A stretch of DNA of 64,000 bases. Origin: Arachidicoccus rhizosphaerae (lineage in GTDB: Bacteria > Bacteroidota > Bacteroidia > Chitinophagales > Chitinophagaceae). The stretch covers positions 1 through 64,000 of the forward strand of contig NZ_FNQY01000010.1 in the NCBI RefSeq assembly GCF_900107765.1, in the 5' to 3' direction. The notes under the pieces are model-generated. The model searched no databases, was not told the DNA's origin, and worked only from the letters and a program-made list of their open reading frames with translations. Made by a program: the position numbers and the translations under genes. Positions 43,274-52,105 of the stretch are shown piece by piece; position 1 is the first letter of the stretch, and every line of letters begins with the position of its first letter.

Positions 43274-44800
43274 ATGAAAAAATCGATAAATATCCTTTTA
43301 ATAACAGCATCCGCGCTGTTGTTTTACTGCAGCTGTTCCAAATCTTATCTTAACCCCACACCGCAAAATACGGTTCAGCAAAATGATTCCATTTATACCG
43401 ACCCGGCAGGAGCTGCCAAATTTCTGGCAGCCTGCTATACCAACCTTTTACAATGGAACGAATCTTCATTTTCCTGGCTGGGTCTAACGTCCATCACCTC
43501 CGATGATGCCGATAAGGGCAGCGACCCTGGTGACCTGGGTGGCGATAAAGACCAGATGGATGCACTGACTTATAGCGCCACCACAGGCAGCGTGGCAGAG
43601 GGTTGGACAGGTAACTACAACGGCGTTTCCAACTGTAATCAGGCCATATTAAACATCGGTCTTTATACCCAGCTGGACGCCGGCCTTAAAAACCGCTATA
43701 TTGCAGAAGCCAAGTTTTTAAGGGCTTATTATTATTTTAACCTGGTACGTATGTTCGGGGATGTCCCATTAATCGACACGGTGCTGAACTCTGAAAACCC
43801 CGATGATGTCACAAAAGCAGCAACCCGGGTTCCTGAAGCCGATATCTATGCTTTTATTGAAAAGGATCTAAAGGAAGCCATGAGCGTATTGCCCACCAAT
43901 GACAATCAGGCCGCAGCGGATGTAGGACACGCCACCAAGGGAGCCGCAGCAGGACTGCTGGCTAAAGTGTCTTTATATGAGAAAAATTATCAGCAGGCCT
44001 ATGATCTGAGCAGCGGCATCATGCAGGGCAGTTATGGCACATATGGCCTGGTGGATGATTACAGTACCATCTGGCGGGAAATCGGAGAAAACTCCAAAGA
44101 GTCTTTGTTTGAAGTCCAAAGTAAAATCGGCGTTCCTGACGCTGCCGTACAGCAATATACCGCCGTACAAGGTATCAGAGCCGGTAGCTTTAAAAGAATA
44201 ACAGAGGCCGGCACGGTCAGTGTCAGCGCCTATTCCGGCTGGGGCTTTAATGTTCCGAGCCAGGATTTAGACAACGCCTATGAAGCAGGGGATAAAAGAA
44301 AAAAAGCGACCATCATTCATATAGGCGACACACTATTTGACGGGGTAATCCTGGTATCCGCCGCGAACCCACGCTATAATTACAAAGCCTACGTCAGTGT
44401 TTTCGATGAAAGTTATGATGGAGACGGAGATAATACCAATAAAAATATCCGACTGCTCAGAATGGGAGATATTGTGCTCATTAATGCAGAAGCGGCCAAC
44501 GAGCTGGGCAATACGGCAACGGCTGTCAGCTCCCTGAACCTTATTCGCCACAGAGCCGGCCTGGGTAATACGACGGCCAGCGGTCAGCAGGGACTCAGGA
44601 CAGCCATCTGGAAAGAAAGAAGGGTTGAACTTGCAATGGAATGTGACCGCTTCTTTGATCTGATCCGTACCGGTCAGGCAGCCACGGTATTTAGTGCTTT
44701 AGGAAAAACGTTCACTACGGGTAAAAATGAACATTTCCCGGTTCCGCAGGTGGAAATTGATGCCACAGAAGGCGTGACGACCCAAAATCCGGGCTACTAA
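43274..44800 (+). CDS. SusD/RagB-family surface lipoprotein
   Basis: 508 residues from ATG 43274 (an ATG two codons earlier is also possible). Type II signal peptide with Cys21 (LLFYCSC). The SusD pattern is present: FLAACYTNLLQWN, NCNQAILNI, EAKFLRAYYYFNLVRMFGDV, INAEAANELG, LNLIRHRAGL, LRTAIWKERRVELAMECDRF and FDLIRTG. It binds the glucan at the surface and closes the SusC pore. It follows susC by 25 nt. Confidence 0.93.
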   Translation: MKKSINILLITASALLFYCSCSKSYLNPTPQNTVQQNDSIYTDPAGAAKFLAACYTNLLQWNESSFSWLGLTSITSDDADKGSDPGDLGGDKDQMDALTYSATTGSVAEGWTGNYNGVSNCNQAILNIGLYTQLDAGLKNRYIAEAKFLRAYYYFNLVRMFGDVPLIDTVLNSENPDDVTKAATRVPEADIYAFIEKDLKEAMSVLPTNDNQAAADVGHATKGAAAGLLAKVSLYEKNYQQAYDLSSGIMQGSYGTYGLVDDYSTIWREIGENSKESLFEVQSKIGVPDAAVQQYTAVQGIRAGSFKRITEAGTVSVSAYSGWGFNVPSQDLDNAYEAGDKRKKATIIHIGDTLFDGVILVSAANPRYNYKAYVSVFDESYDGDGDNTNKNIRLLRMGDIVLINAEAANELGNTATAVSSLNLIRHRAGLGNTTASGQQGLRTAIWKERRVELAMECDRFFDLIRTGQAATVFSALGKTFTTGKNEHFPVPQVEIDATEGVTTQNPGY

Positions 44801-44830
44801 AAGGCGGCATTACATTAATAGCGTACTCAT

Positions 44831-44886
44831 ACTGGAAGACAGCCTTTTTTTGTCTTCCAGTAAAACGCTTTTATAAAAACGTTTTT
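44831..44886 (+). terminator. Hairpins between susD and the glucanase gene
   Basis: ACTGGAAGACA (44831-44841) with TGTCTTCCAGT (44851-44861), then AAAACG (44862-44867) with CGTTTTT (44880-44886) and a T-rich tail. They may stop part of the transcripts, lowering hydrolase expression relative to SusC/SusD. Confidence 0.55.
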
Positions 44887-44960
44887 ATATAGATGCGTTC
44901 ATTTTGTTTTCTTAATATATCTATCTACCATTCATTTTTCATTCCTCTATACAGTCTATC

Positions 44961-46562
44961 ATGCAACCTATTCAATCCTATTCCATTCAGACAAGTACAA
45001 ATACCCTCAGCACGGCTGAAAACATAGGGATAAAGCCCGGAAAAGATAAAGTTTCAGCTCCCTTGCACTCTTTTTTAAAGGGAATTCTTTTTACATTACC
45101 TGCCAGCAAATCCCGGTACCATTTCTGGCTCAGCCTTTGTTTACTGTTTTCATTTCCATTGGTGTTCTCAGCCTGCCGCCAGTCCCCGGACAGCAGTCTG
45201 AAAACCGGCACTTCGGACACAACAGCCGGTATAGACACGGCAGCAGGCGCCCCCCTGCCCTACCTTTCAGACAGTGCGCTTTTCACCCTGATTCAGCAGC
45301 GCAGTTTTCAGTATTTTTATGACGGGGCGGAATTAGAAAGCAAAATGGCCCCCGAGCGGATACATATGGATGGAGATTATCCTGAACATGACCAGAGCGT
45401 GGTCACCACCGGTGGCAGCGGTTTCGGGATCATGGCCCTTATAGTCGGAATGGACAGAGGATTTATTACCAGAGCAGCAGGCGTACAAAGACTCACGGCC
45501 ATCGTCAGCTTTTTAGAAAAAGCCGACCGTTATCACGGAGCCTATTCGCATTGGTATGAGGGCACAACAGGTAAGACAAAGCCTTTTGGGACCAAAGACG
45601 ACGGCGGCGACCTGGTTGAAACTTCCTTTCTGATGCAGGGACTGATTACAGCCAGACAATACCTGCAAGGGGGCAGCAGCGAGGAAAAAGCGCTGGCTGC
45701 CAGAATAGACCAGCTTTGGCGCGGGGTCGATTACCACTGGTATACGAAGGGCGGAGAAAAAGTCCTTTACTGGCATTGGAGCCCTGATTATGGCTGGGAA
45801 ATGAATTTTCCGGTTCACGGATATAATGAGTGTCTGATTATGTATATACTGGGAGCCAGCTCTCCTACACACCCGGTTGATAAAACGACCTATGATGAAG
45901 GCTGGGCCATGAATGGTAAAATAAAAAGAGCCAGCAGCTATAAAGGCATCGATTTGCAATTTTTTCACCAGGGGGATCTGCCAAATGGCGGTCCCTTGTT
46001 TTGGAGCGAATACTCCTATCTGGGGCTGGACCCCAGAGGCCTGATAGACGCCTATGGCAACTACGGCCAGGAAAACATCAACCAGACCTTAATTAATTAT
46101 CAGTGGTGTGTGGACAATCCGAAGGGTTTTAAAGGCTATGGACCCGGTTGCTGGGGACTTACTGCCGGATATTCCACAGCCGGATATGCGGCGCATGCGC
46201 CTAGTATGCAAAGCGACCTGGGGGTGATCTCTCCTACGGCAGCCCTCAGCAGCTTTGCCTATACGCCCAGGCAGTCCATGGCCGCACTCCGGTATTTTTA
46301 TGATAGCCTGGGCAGTAAATTGCTGGGAAAATATGGATTTTATGACGGATTCAGCCAGGCAGACAACTGGTTTCCCAAACGGTATCTGGCCATCGATCAG
46401 GGCCCTATTGTAGTAATGATGGAAAATTACCGTTCTCAGTTGCTCTGGCGTCTGTTTGTGAGTGCACCGGAGGTCAGAGCAGGTCTTAAAAAGCTCGGCT
46501 TTACCCTTGGCGCCGCAGCTGCCGGCATAAAAAGTCAGCTTCCTTCCCCTTCCTTGAATTAA
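44961..46562 (+). CDS. GH144-type endo-beta-1,2-glucanase lipoprotein
   Basis: 533 residues. The N-terminus is long; a hydrophobic stretch ends in a lipobox (LVFSAC, Cys72). The catalytic part (about 95-520) matches the Glycoamylase domain used by GH144: ERIHMDGDYPEHDQSVVTTG, GSGFGIMALIVGMDRGFI, DDGGDLVETSFLMQGL, WHWSPDYGWEMNFPVHGYNE, GPLFWSEYSYLGLDPRGL, GCWGLTAGYSTAGY, SPTAALSSFAYTP and YLAIDQGPIVVMMENYRSQL. Characterised GH144 enzymes, including one from Chitinophaga, cut beta-1,2-glucan into sophoro-oligosaccharides. As a lipoprotein next to SusC/SusD it should act at the cell surface. Older labels call the domain putative glucoamylase, but the neighbours favour GH144. Confidence 0.85.
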   Translation: MQPIQSYSIQTSTNTLSTAENIGIKPGKDKVSAPLHSFLKGILFTLPASKSRYHFWLSLCLLFSFPLVFSACRQSPDSSLKTGTSDTTAGIDTAAGAPLPYLSDSALFTLIQQRSFQYFYDGAELESKMAPERIHMDGDYPEHDQSVVTTGGSGFGIMALIVGMDRGFITRAAGVQRLTAIVSFLEKADRYHGAYSHWYEGTTGKTKPFGTKDDGGDLVETSFLMQGLITARQYLQGGSSEEKALAARIDQLWRGVDYHWYTKGGEKVLYWHWSPDYGWEMNFPVHGYNECLIMYILGASSPTHPVDKTTYDEGWAMNGKIKRASSYKGIDLQFFHQGDLPNGGPLFWSEYSYLGLDPRGLIDAYGNYGQENINQTLINYQWCVDNPKGFKGYGPGCWGLTAGYSTAGYAAHAPSMQSDLGVISPTAALSSFAYTPRQSMAALRYFYDSLGSKLLGKYGFYDGFSQADNWFPKRYLAIDQGPIVVMMENYRSQLLWRLFVSAPEVRAGLKKLGFTLGAAAAGIKSQLPSPSLN

Positions 46563-46730
46563 AAAAATAAGTAAAACTCCCGATTTTTATGAAACTTTGA
46601 AGGGTAAACCCAATTAAGGAGACCACTCCGTCATCTTTAAACACTCATTAAAAACAGCAACGAGCGGTAACTGACGTAAAAATAATACCCCGCCATTATA
46701 CTTCATTTTCTGATTCATTGGTAGAAACCA

Positions 46731-46745
46731 CCGCCTTTCAGGCGG
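46731..46745. repeat. Left subterminal hairpin of the TnpB element
   Basis: CCGCCT pairs with AGGCGG around a TTC-type loop. It shares CGCCTTT-x-AGGCG with the right hairpin. Confidence 0.6.
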
Positions 46746-46834
46746 AGTCTCAAAATTAAACAATTTATTATTTTTATTAAATAATACTAACATGATAGGA
46801 TTTATAAACTATTTATATTAGCTTTGTATCAGGA

Positions 46835-47947
46835 ATGACTATTACAGCTAAGATAAAATTGGTTCCTTCGAACAGGCAGATATCTCTTCTAATGGAAACA
46901 TTAGAAGGGATGAATAACGCTTGCAATCATGTGTCAGCGTTGGCTCATAGTCATCAGGTTTTTGACAAGCTGAGGGTACATCACCTGTCTTACTATGAAT
47001 TACGACGGCTTTTTAGCTTAAAATCGCAAATGGCTATTCGCTGTATAGGCAAAGTCGTGGATAGCTACAAAGTGAGGGCTAAGCAATCGAAGGGTAACAT
47101 AGACACCGCTCGCCGTTTCAGGTTAAAGGGCGCCGTACCCTTTGACTGTCGTATGTTAACCTTTGACATGGAAAAGCAGAGACTTAGTATCCTCACTTTA
47201 GAGGGAAGAGAAGAAATATCCTTTAAAGTAGGGGAAAGTGGCAGAGTGGCCTTACAACACCAAAAGGGTGAATGTGACCTTTTTTTTAGCCGAGGAGCAT
47301 TCTTCCTGAATGTCTGTTGCCAGGTGCCTGTAGAAGAAAAAATAAAATGCGAAGATGTAATTGGAGTTGATCTGGGAATTTGTCAGCTGGCAACCACCAG
47401 TGATGGCAGGTCCTTTGATGGAAAAGAAATTCAAACAGTACACCAAAGAAACCAGGCCGCCAGGGACGGCCTACAAAAAAAAGGAACGAGGGCGGCGAAA
47501 AGAAAACTCAAGAAAAGATCAGGCCGCGAGAAAAGATTCAAAAAAAATGAGAACCACAGGATAAGTAAGATAATTGTGGAACAAGCAAAACGCACCGGTA
47601 GGGGCATTGCCTTAGAGGATTTATCAGGCATACGTAATCGGCAAAGGGTTTCTAAAAAGCTTCGTTCCCGGTTTTCCGGATGGTCTTTCAACCAATTAAG
47701 AGCATTCATCAGCTACAAGGCTGAGATAGCTGGAGTACCGGTATTTTTAGTACCACCAGCGTACACTTCGCAACGCTGTAATGAATGCGATCATATTGAA
47801 AGACGAAACCGGAAAACTCAAAATGAATTTCAGTGTATGAAGTGTGGTCACACAGACCATGCGGACTTTAATGCCGCAAAAAACATTAAACTATTGGGCT
47901 GTCGTCAATCAGCCTCTGGTCGCGTTGTCGGATTTATCCGACAGTAG
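46835..47947 (+). CDS. tnpB: TnpB, RNA-guided nuclease of IS605 type
   Basis: 370 residues. The split RuvC nuclease is intact: Asp179 in GVDLGICQLATTSDG, Glu261 in ALEDLSGIRNR, Asp344 in HADFNAAKNI. A zinc ribbon with Cys315, Cys318, Cys334 and Cys337 lies between the second and third motif. The N-terminal part is the usual helix-turn-helix/OrfB domain. TnpB proteins cut DNA guided by an RNA made from the element's right end, helping to keep the element at its site. All catalytic residues are present, so it is probably functional. Confidence 0.92.
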   Translation: MTITAKIKLVPSNRQISLLMETLEGMNNACNHVSALAHSHQVFDKLRVHHLSYYELRRLFSLKSQMAIRCIGKVVDSYKVRAKQSKGNIDTARRFRLKGAVPFDCRMLTFDMEKQRLSILTLEGREEISFKVGESGRVALQHQKGECDLFFSRGAFFLNVCCQVPVEEKIKCEDVIGVDLGICQLATTSDGRSFDGKEIQTVHQRNQAARDGLQKKGTRAAKRKLKKRSGREKRFKKNENHRISKIIVEQAKRTGRGIALEDLSGIRNRQRVSKKLRSRFSGWSFNQLRAFISYKAEIAGVPVFLVPPAYTSQRCNECDHIERRNRKTQNEFQCMKCGHTDHADFNAAKNIKLLGCRQSASGRVVGFIRQ

Positions 47948-47954
47948 TGGCAAG

Positions 47955-47975
47955 CCATCGCCTTTGAGGCGATGG
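47955..47975. repeat. Right subterminal hairpin of the TnpB element, possible end of guide RNA scaffold
   Basis: CCATCGCCT (47955-47963) and AGGCGATGG (47967-47975) with a 3-nt loop, 8 nt after the tnpB stop. In known TnpB elements the guide RNA scaffold overlaps the 3' end of tnpB and ends at the right end, and the guide is the flanking DNA. Confidence 0.6.
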
Positions 47976-48076
47976 TATATTGACTGTCAAAAATCAAGTA
48001 ACTGTCACAAAAACAGGATGCCTCCTGTTTTGCCAGTAAACTTTATTATTTCAAACTAATTATTAAAGTATCATTT

Positions 48077-50464
48077 ATGATTATTCCACAAAAACCCTTT
48101 ACTCCTACACTGCGTTTTTGTACCCGTAAGAGATTGCTTCGAAAAGCAGTCCCCGTTTTTATTGTTGCGACCTTGCTCGCTTCGCTAGGGACCGGAGCAG
48201 CGCAGGCGCAACAAAACAGTACTCATTCCACATCCCTTACTGCCGGACAGGCCGATAAAAAGGCTTTTATTGATCAGTTAATGGCTAAGATGACGCTGGA
48301 AGAAAAACTGGGTCAGCTTAACCTGCCAAGCGCCGGTGATTTTACCACCGGTGAGGCAAAGAGTTCAAATATTGCCGCCAGCATCCGGGAAGGCAAAGTC
48401 GGCGGATTGTTTAACATCAAGGGGGAGGCCAAAATAAAAGCCGTCCAGGATATTGCCGTAAAAGAAAGCCGCCTGCATATCCCCATGATATTCGGGATGG
48501 ATGTTATCCATGGCTATGAAACCGTTTTCCCGATTCCGCTGGCCCTTTCCACCAGCTGGGACACCGCACTGATAAAAAAAACGGCCCAGGCGGCAGCCAG
48601 GGAAGCCTCGGCAGACGGTATAAACTGGACCTTCAGCCCCATGGTGGATATCTCAAGAGATCCCAGATGGGGCCGGGTTTCTGAGGGAAATGGAGAAGAC
48701 CCTTTTTTAGGCAGCCAGATTGCTAAAGCAATGGTAGCCGGATATCAGGGCAATTTATCCTCCAACCAAAACATCCTGGCCTGTGTCAAACATTTTGCGT
48801 TATATGGCGCTATTGAAGCAGGCAGGGAATACAATACGGTCGATATGAGTCATCTGCAGATGTACAACGATTATTTCCCCCCTTATAAGGCTGCCGTTGA
48901 TGCCGGGGCCGCTTCGGTCATGGCCAGTTTCAACCTGGTGGACGGCATCCCGGCCTCCGGCAACCGCTGGCTCTTAACGGATGTACTAAGGAATCAGTGG
49001 GGCTTTAAAGGATTTGTTGTCAGCGATTATACAGGTGTTCCCGAAATGACGGCCCATGGGATAGGGGATTATCAGCAGGTATCCGCCCTGGCACTAAGAG
49101 CCGGCCTTGACATGGATATGGTTGGTGAAGGATTTTTAAAAACGCTGGCTACATCCTTGGATGAATCCAAGATCACCCAGGCAGAAATTGACCAGGCCTG
49201 CAGAAGAATCCTGGAAGCTAAATATGACCTGGGGTTATTTAAAGATCCCTATAAATACTGCGATGCTGACCGGGCTAAGACTGAAGTCTTTACGGATTCC
49301 AATAAAGCCTTTGCGAAAAAAGCGGCTACGGCATCCATGGTGTTACTCAAAAATGAGCGGCAGATACTGCCCCTGAAAAAGACCCAGAAAATAGCCTTGA
49401 TCGGCCCGCTGGCAGATGCCGCCAATCAGATGAGCGGTACCTGGGCGGTAGCGGCCAACAACAACGGTGTGGAGTCACTGCTCCAGGCCATGAAACTTGC
49501 GGTGGCAGACAGCAGCCAGCTGTATTATGCACCGGGCTCCGACTTAACTGCCGACAGTACATTGCAAAATAATGTCACCCTGTTTGGCAAAACGATGCCA
49601 AGATATACAAATCGTAAAACGCCCGAGCAACTAATACAAGAAGCACTACTGGCCGCAGACAAGGCGGATATTATCGTGGCCGCCCTGGGTGAAAGCGCTG
49701 AGTTCTCAGGTGAGGCATCCAGCAGGTCCCGGATTGGCATTCCGGACGCGCAGCGTCTCCTGTTAAAGGCACTGGTGAAGACAGGAAAGCCTGTCGTGCT
49801 GGTTTTATTCAATGGCCGCCCTTTGACGCTTGGCTGGGAAGCTAAAAATGTTACGGCTATACTGGACAGCTGGTTCGGTGGTACGATGGCAGCACCCGCC
49901 ATAACGGATTTATTATTCGGAAAAGCAAATCCAAGCGCTAAACTGACCATGACTTTTCCTCAGGATGTCGGACAGATCCCGTTATACTATAACCACATGA
50001 ACACCGGCCGTCCCCTGCCTAAAGGCAAATGGTTTGAAAAGTTTAAATCCAATTACCTGGACGTTTCTAACCTGCCCGTATATCCTTTCGGATATGGGTT
50101 GAGCTATACCCAATTCAAATATGGCAAAATGAAGCTTTCTGATACGACCCTGACGGGGAGCCAACACTTAACTGTCACGGTTGCGGTTACCAACAGCGGG
50201 GATTATGACGGACAGGAGATCGTCCAGCTTTATATCCGCGACCTGGTAGGCTCAGTGGTTCGTCCCGTTCAGCAATTAAAAGGCTTTCAAAAACTAAGCA
50301 TTAAAAAGGGACAGACCGTAAATGTACAGTTTACCTTAACGCCGGAAGACTTAAAATTCTATAATAGTGAATTGAACTTTGATTGGGAAGCCGGTGACTT
50401 TGACATCATGGTAGGAACCAATAGTGAAAAGGTCCAGTCGGCTACGGTTCACTGGAGTAAATAG
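48077..50464 (+). CDS. GH3 beta-glucosidase, BglX-like
   Basis: 795 residues. A signal peptide ends near residue 50 (GAAQAQQ). The TIM barrel has KMTLEEKLGQLNLPSAGDF, ARDPRWGRVSEG-type segment (SRDPRWGRVSEGNGEDPFLG), CVKHFALYGAIEAGREYNTV and the nucleophile Asp in GFVVSDYTG. The second domain holds GESAEFSGEASSRSRIGIP, and the end is a fibronectin type III-like domain (VTVAVTNSGDYDGQEIVQLY). It should release glucose from the non-reducing end of beta-gluco-oligosaccharides in the periplasm; relatives of this type in Bacteroides act on sophorose. It completes the glucan locus. Confidence 0.9.
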   Translation: MIIPQKPFTPTLRFCTRKRLLRKAVPVFIVATLLASLGTGAAQAQQNSTHSTSLTAGQADKKAFIDQLMAKMTLEEKLGQLNLPSAGDFTTGEAKSSNIAASIREGKVGGLFNIKGEAKIKAVQDIAVKESRLHIPMIFGMDVIHGYETVFPIPLALSTSWDTALIKKTAQAAAREASADGINWTFSPMVDISRDPRWGRVSEGNGEDPFLGSQIAKAMVAGYQGNLSSNQNILACVKHFALYGAIEAGREYNTVDMSHLQMYNDYFPPYKAAVDAGAASVMASFNLVDGIPASGNRWLLTDVLRNQWGFKGFVVSDYTGVPEMTAHGIGDYQQVSALALRAGLDMDMVGEGFLKTLATSLDESKITQAEIDQACRRILEAKYDLGLFKDPYKYCDADRAKTEVFTDSNKAFAKKAATASMVLLKNERQILPLKKTQKIALIGPLADAANQMSGTWAVAANNNGVESLLQAMKLAVADSSQLYYAPGSDLTADSTLQNNVTLFGKTMPRYTNRKTPEQLIQEALLAADKADIIVAALGESAEFSGEASSRSRIGIPDAQRLLLKALVKTGKPVVLVLFNGRPLTLGWEAKNVTAILDSWFGGTMAAPAITDLLFGKANPSAKLTMTFPQDVGQIPLYYNHMNTGRPLPKGKWFEKFKSNYLDVSNLPVYPFGYGLSYTQFKYGKMKLSDTTLTGSQHLTVTVAVTNSGDYDGQEIVQLYIRDLVGSVVRPVQQLKGFQKLSIKKGQTVNVQFTLTPEDLKFYNSELNFDWEAGDFDIMVGTNSEKVQSATVHWSK

Positions 50465-50514
50465 GTCGGAACGATCCTTGATCCAAAGGAATATTAAAGA
50501 CTTTAACCTGAAAA

Positions 50515-50567
50515 CAGCTCCTGGATGACCGGCCTTTTAAATGCCGGTCATCCGGGAGCTGTTTTGC
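50515..50567 (+). terminator. Terminator after the GH3 gene
   Basis: A 19-bp stem with one mismatch (50515-50533 with 50543-50561) followed by TTTTG. It closes the glucan locus. Confidence 0.85.
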
Positions 50568-50824
50568 TTTAAACAATCACGGCCCATACAGCCCGGTAAA
50601 CAGGAAAGAAAACTGGCCCAATATTGCTTTGATTAAGCGATAAGGTCTTGTACTTATTTGCTGTCAGGAATCTAAACAAAGACTATTCATCCCTATTATT
50701 TGTTCTGGTTGTCCTTCCAGCTTGTTGTCCAGGCTGTTCTTCCAGGATTTGACACACCATGCACAGTCCCGGGCCTTTAACGACCGGCTACTGCCTCTAA
50801 ATTTTTTTAGCCCCTATTTTTGGC

Positions 50825-50832
50825 TAATTTTG
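50825..50832 (+). promoter_or_regulatory. -7 box of recF (TAATTTTG)
   Basis: TAATTTTG ends 4 nt before the GTG start of recF at 50837; a T-rich stretch 19 nt upstream could serve as -33. Transcription would begin at or next to the start codon. Upstream, 50568-50824 holds no supportable gene. Confidence 0.5.
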
Positions 50833-50836
50833 CAGG

Positions 50837-51946
50837 GTGTCAACATTTACCCGTTTATCCTTGATTCAGTTCAGAAACTATACGCAGGCCACCTACCGGT
50901 TTGACAAACGGATTGTGGCCATTGCCGGACCTAACGGAAGCGGAAAGACGAACTTACTGGACGCTATCTATTATCTGTGCTTTACGCGCAGTTATTTTAA
51001 CCGGCCGGATAGCAAAAACGCCCAGCACGGCATGGAAGGTTTCCGGCTCGAATCAAATATACAGGACGGCGCCGGCTCTCCCCATCAAAGTGATATAAGC
51101 TGTGTGGTCCGCCCCGGGGGGAAAAAAGAATTTTTATTCGACCAGGTGCCCTATGAACGTTTCTCTGAGCACATCGGCCGTATACCTGCTATCATGATTG
51201 CCCCTGATGATGCCATCCTGATCACAGGTGGCAGCGAGGAACGCCGAAAATTTGCCGATCAGGTTTTAAGCCAGACGGATTATGATTATCTGTGCCTGCT
51301 GATCCAGTACAACAAGATCTTACAGCAACGCAATGCACTGTTAAAATCCGGACAAACGATTACTCAGATGGAAGGGGTTCTGCAGGTACTGGACCAGCAG
51401 CTTAGCCATGTAGCGACCCCTATATTTGAGAAACGAAAGGCCTTTTTTGCCGGCTTTATTCCGGAGGTCATTACTCAATATCAGGCAATAGCCGGCCATG
51501 AGACACTGGAAGCCTTACAGCTGGATTTTCAGTCCCAGCTTCTGACATCAACGCTAGCGGAATTGCTTCACAACAGTCAGCAAAGAGATGTAATGCTTCA
51601 AAGGACCACCAAAGGCATCCACCGGGATGATCTAAACATCACGCTTGACAACCAGCCCTTTAAAACGCTGGCCAGTCAGGGCCAGCGCAAAAGCCTATTA
51701 TTTGCACTCAAACTGGCGGCTTATTATTATATAGCCCGTCAGAAAAGCAACCCTCCCGTTTTACTGCTCGACGATGTCTTTGAAAAACTCGACCAGCAAA
51801 GGATGCTGAACCTACTAAGTCAGGTGTCCACCCGCATTAAGGGACAGGTTTTTATCACCGATACCCACAGTGAACGGTTAAAAGCGGCCTTTGACCAACT
51901 GGCGGAGCCCTATCAACTAATTGAACTGCAGGCGCCTGACGAGTAA
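50837..51946 (+). CDS. recF: DNA replication and repair protein RecF
   Basis: 369 residues from GTG 50837. SMC-like ATPase: LIQFRNYTQATYRF, Walker A GPNGSGKTN (about 31-39), PDDAILITGGSEERRKFAD, signature LASQGQRKSLLFALKLAAYY, Walker B PVLLLDDVFEKLD, and FITDTHSERL. It loads RecA at single-strand gaps with RecO and RecR. The first residue codon is GTG and no better start lies downstream before the conserved N-terminus. Confidence 0.95.
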   Translation: MSTFTRLSLIQFRNYTQATYRFDKRIVAIAGPNGSGKTNLLDAIYYLCFTRSYFNRPDSKNAQHGMEGFRLESNIQDGAGSPHQSDISCVVRPGGKKEFLFDQVPYERFSEHIGRIPAIMIAPDDAILITGGSEERRKFADQVLSQTDYDYLCLLIQYNKILQQRNALLKSGQTITQMEGVLQVLDQQLSHVATPIFEKRKAFFAGFIPEVITQYQAIAGHETLEALQLDFQSQLLTSTLAELLHNSQQRDVMLQRTTKGIHRDDLNITLDNQPFKTLASQGQRKSLLFALKLAAYYYIARQKSNPPVLLLDDVFEKLDQQRMLNLLSQVSTRIKGQVFITDTHSERLKAAFDQLAEPYQLIELQAPDE

Positions 51947-52105
51947 AGCGAATATCCACCCTGATACGACCGGTCTCTAAGCGGCTTTACCCCTATTCAC
52001 AGGTCTTTAAGTTTCTTTTACGGTATATATAGCAGTCAATTCTGGCCCATAACCTAAAAAAACCTTATTTTCGCGCAAATTATATAGATAATCAATAAAA
52101 AAACT

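Larger units (their letters stand above)
46725..47990 (+). mobile_element. TnpB-only IS200/IS605-type element
   Basis: A single tnpB gene flanked by matching subterminal hairpins: CCGCCT-TTC-AGGCGG (46731-46745) on the left and CCATCGCCT-TTG-AGGCGATGG (47955-47975) on the right. There is no tnpA, so it is the IS1341 type, mobile only with a transposase in trans. The exact ends are not fixed from sequence alone; such elements make no target duplication. It sits between the glucanase and beta-glucosidase genes. Confidence 0.75.

Noticed and set aside
52021-52105. SAH or SAM riboswitch before ahcY
   Set aside because: The leader is short and AT-rich and has no conserved stem arrangement.
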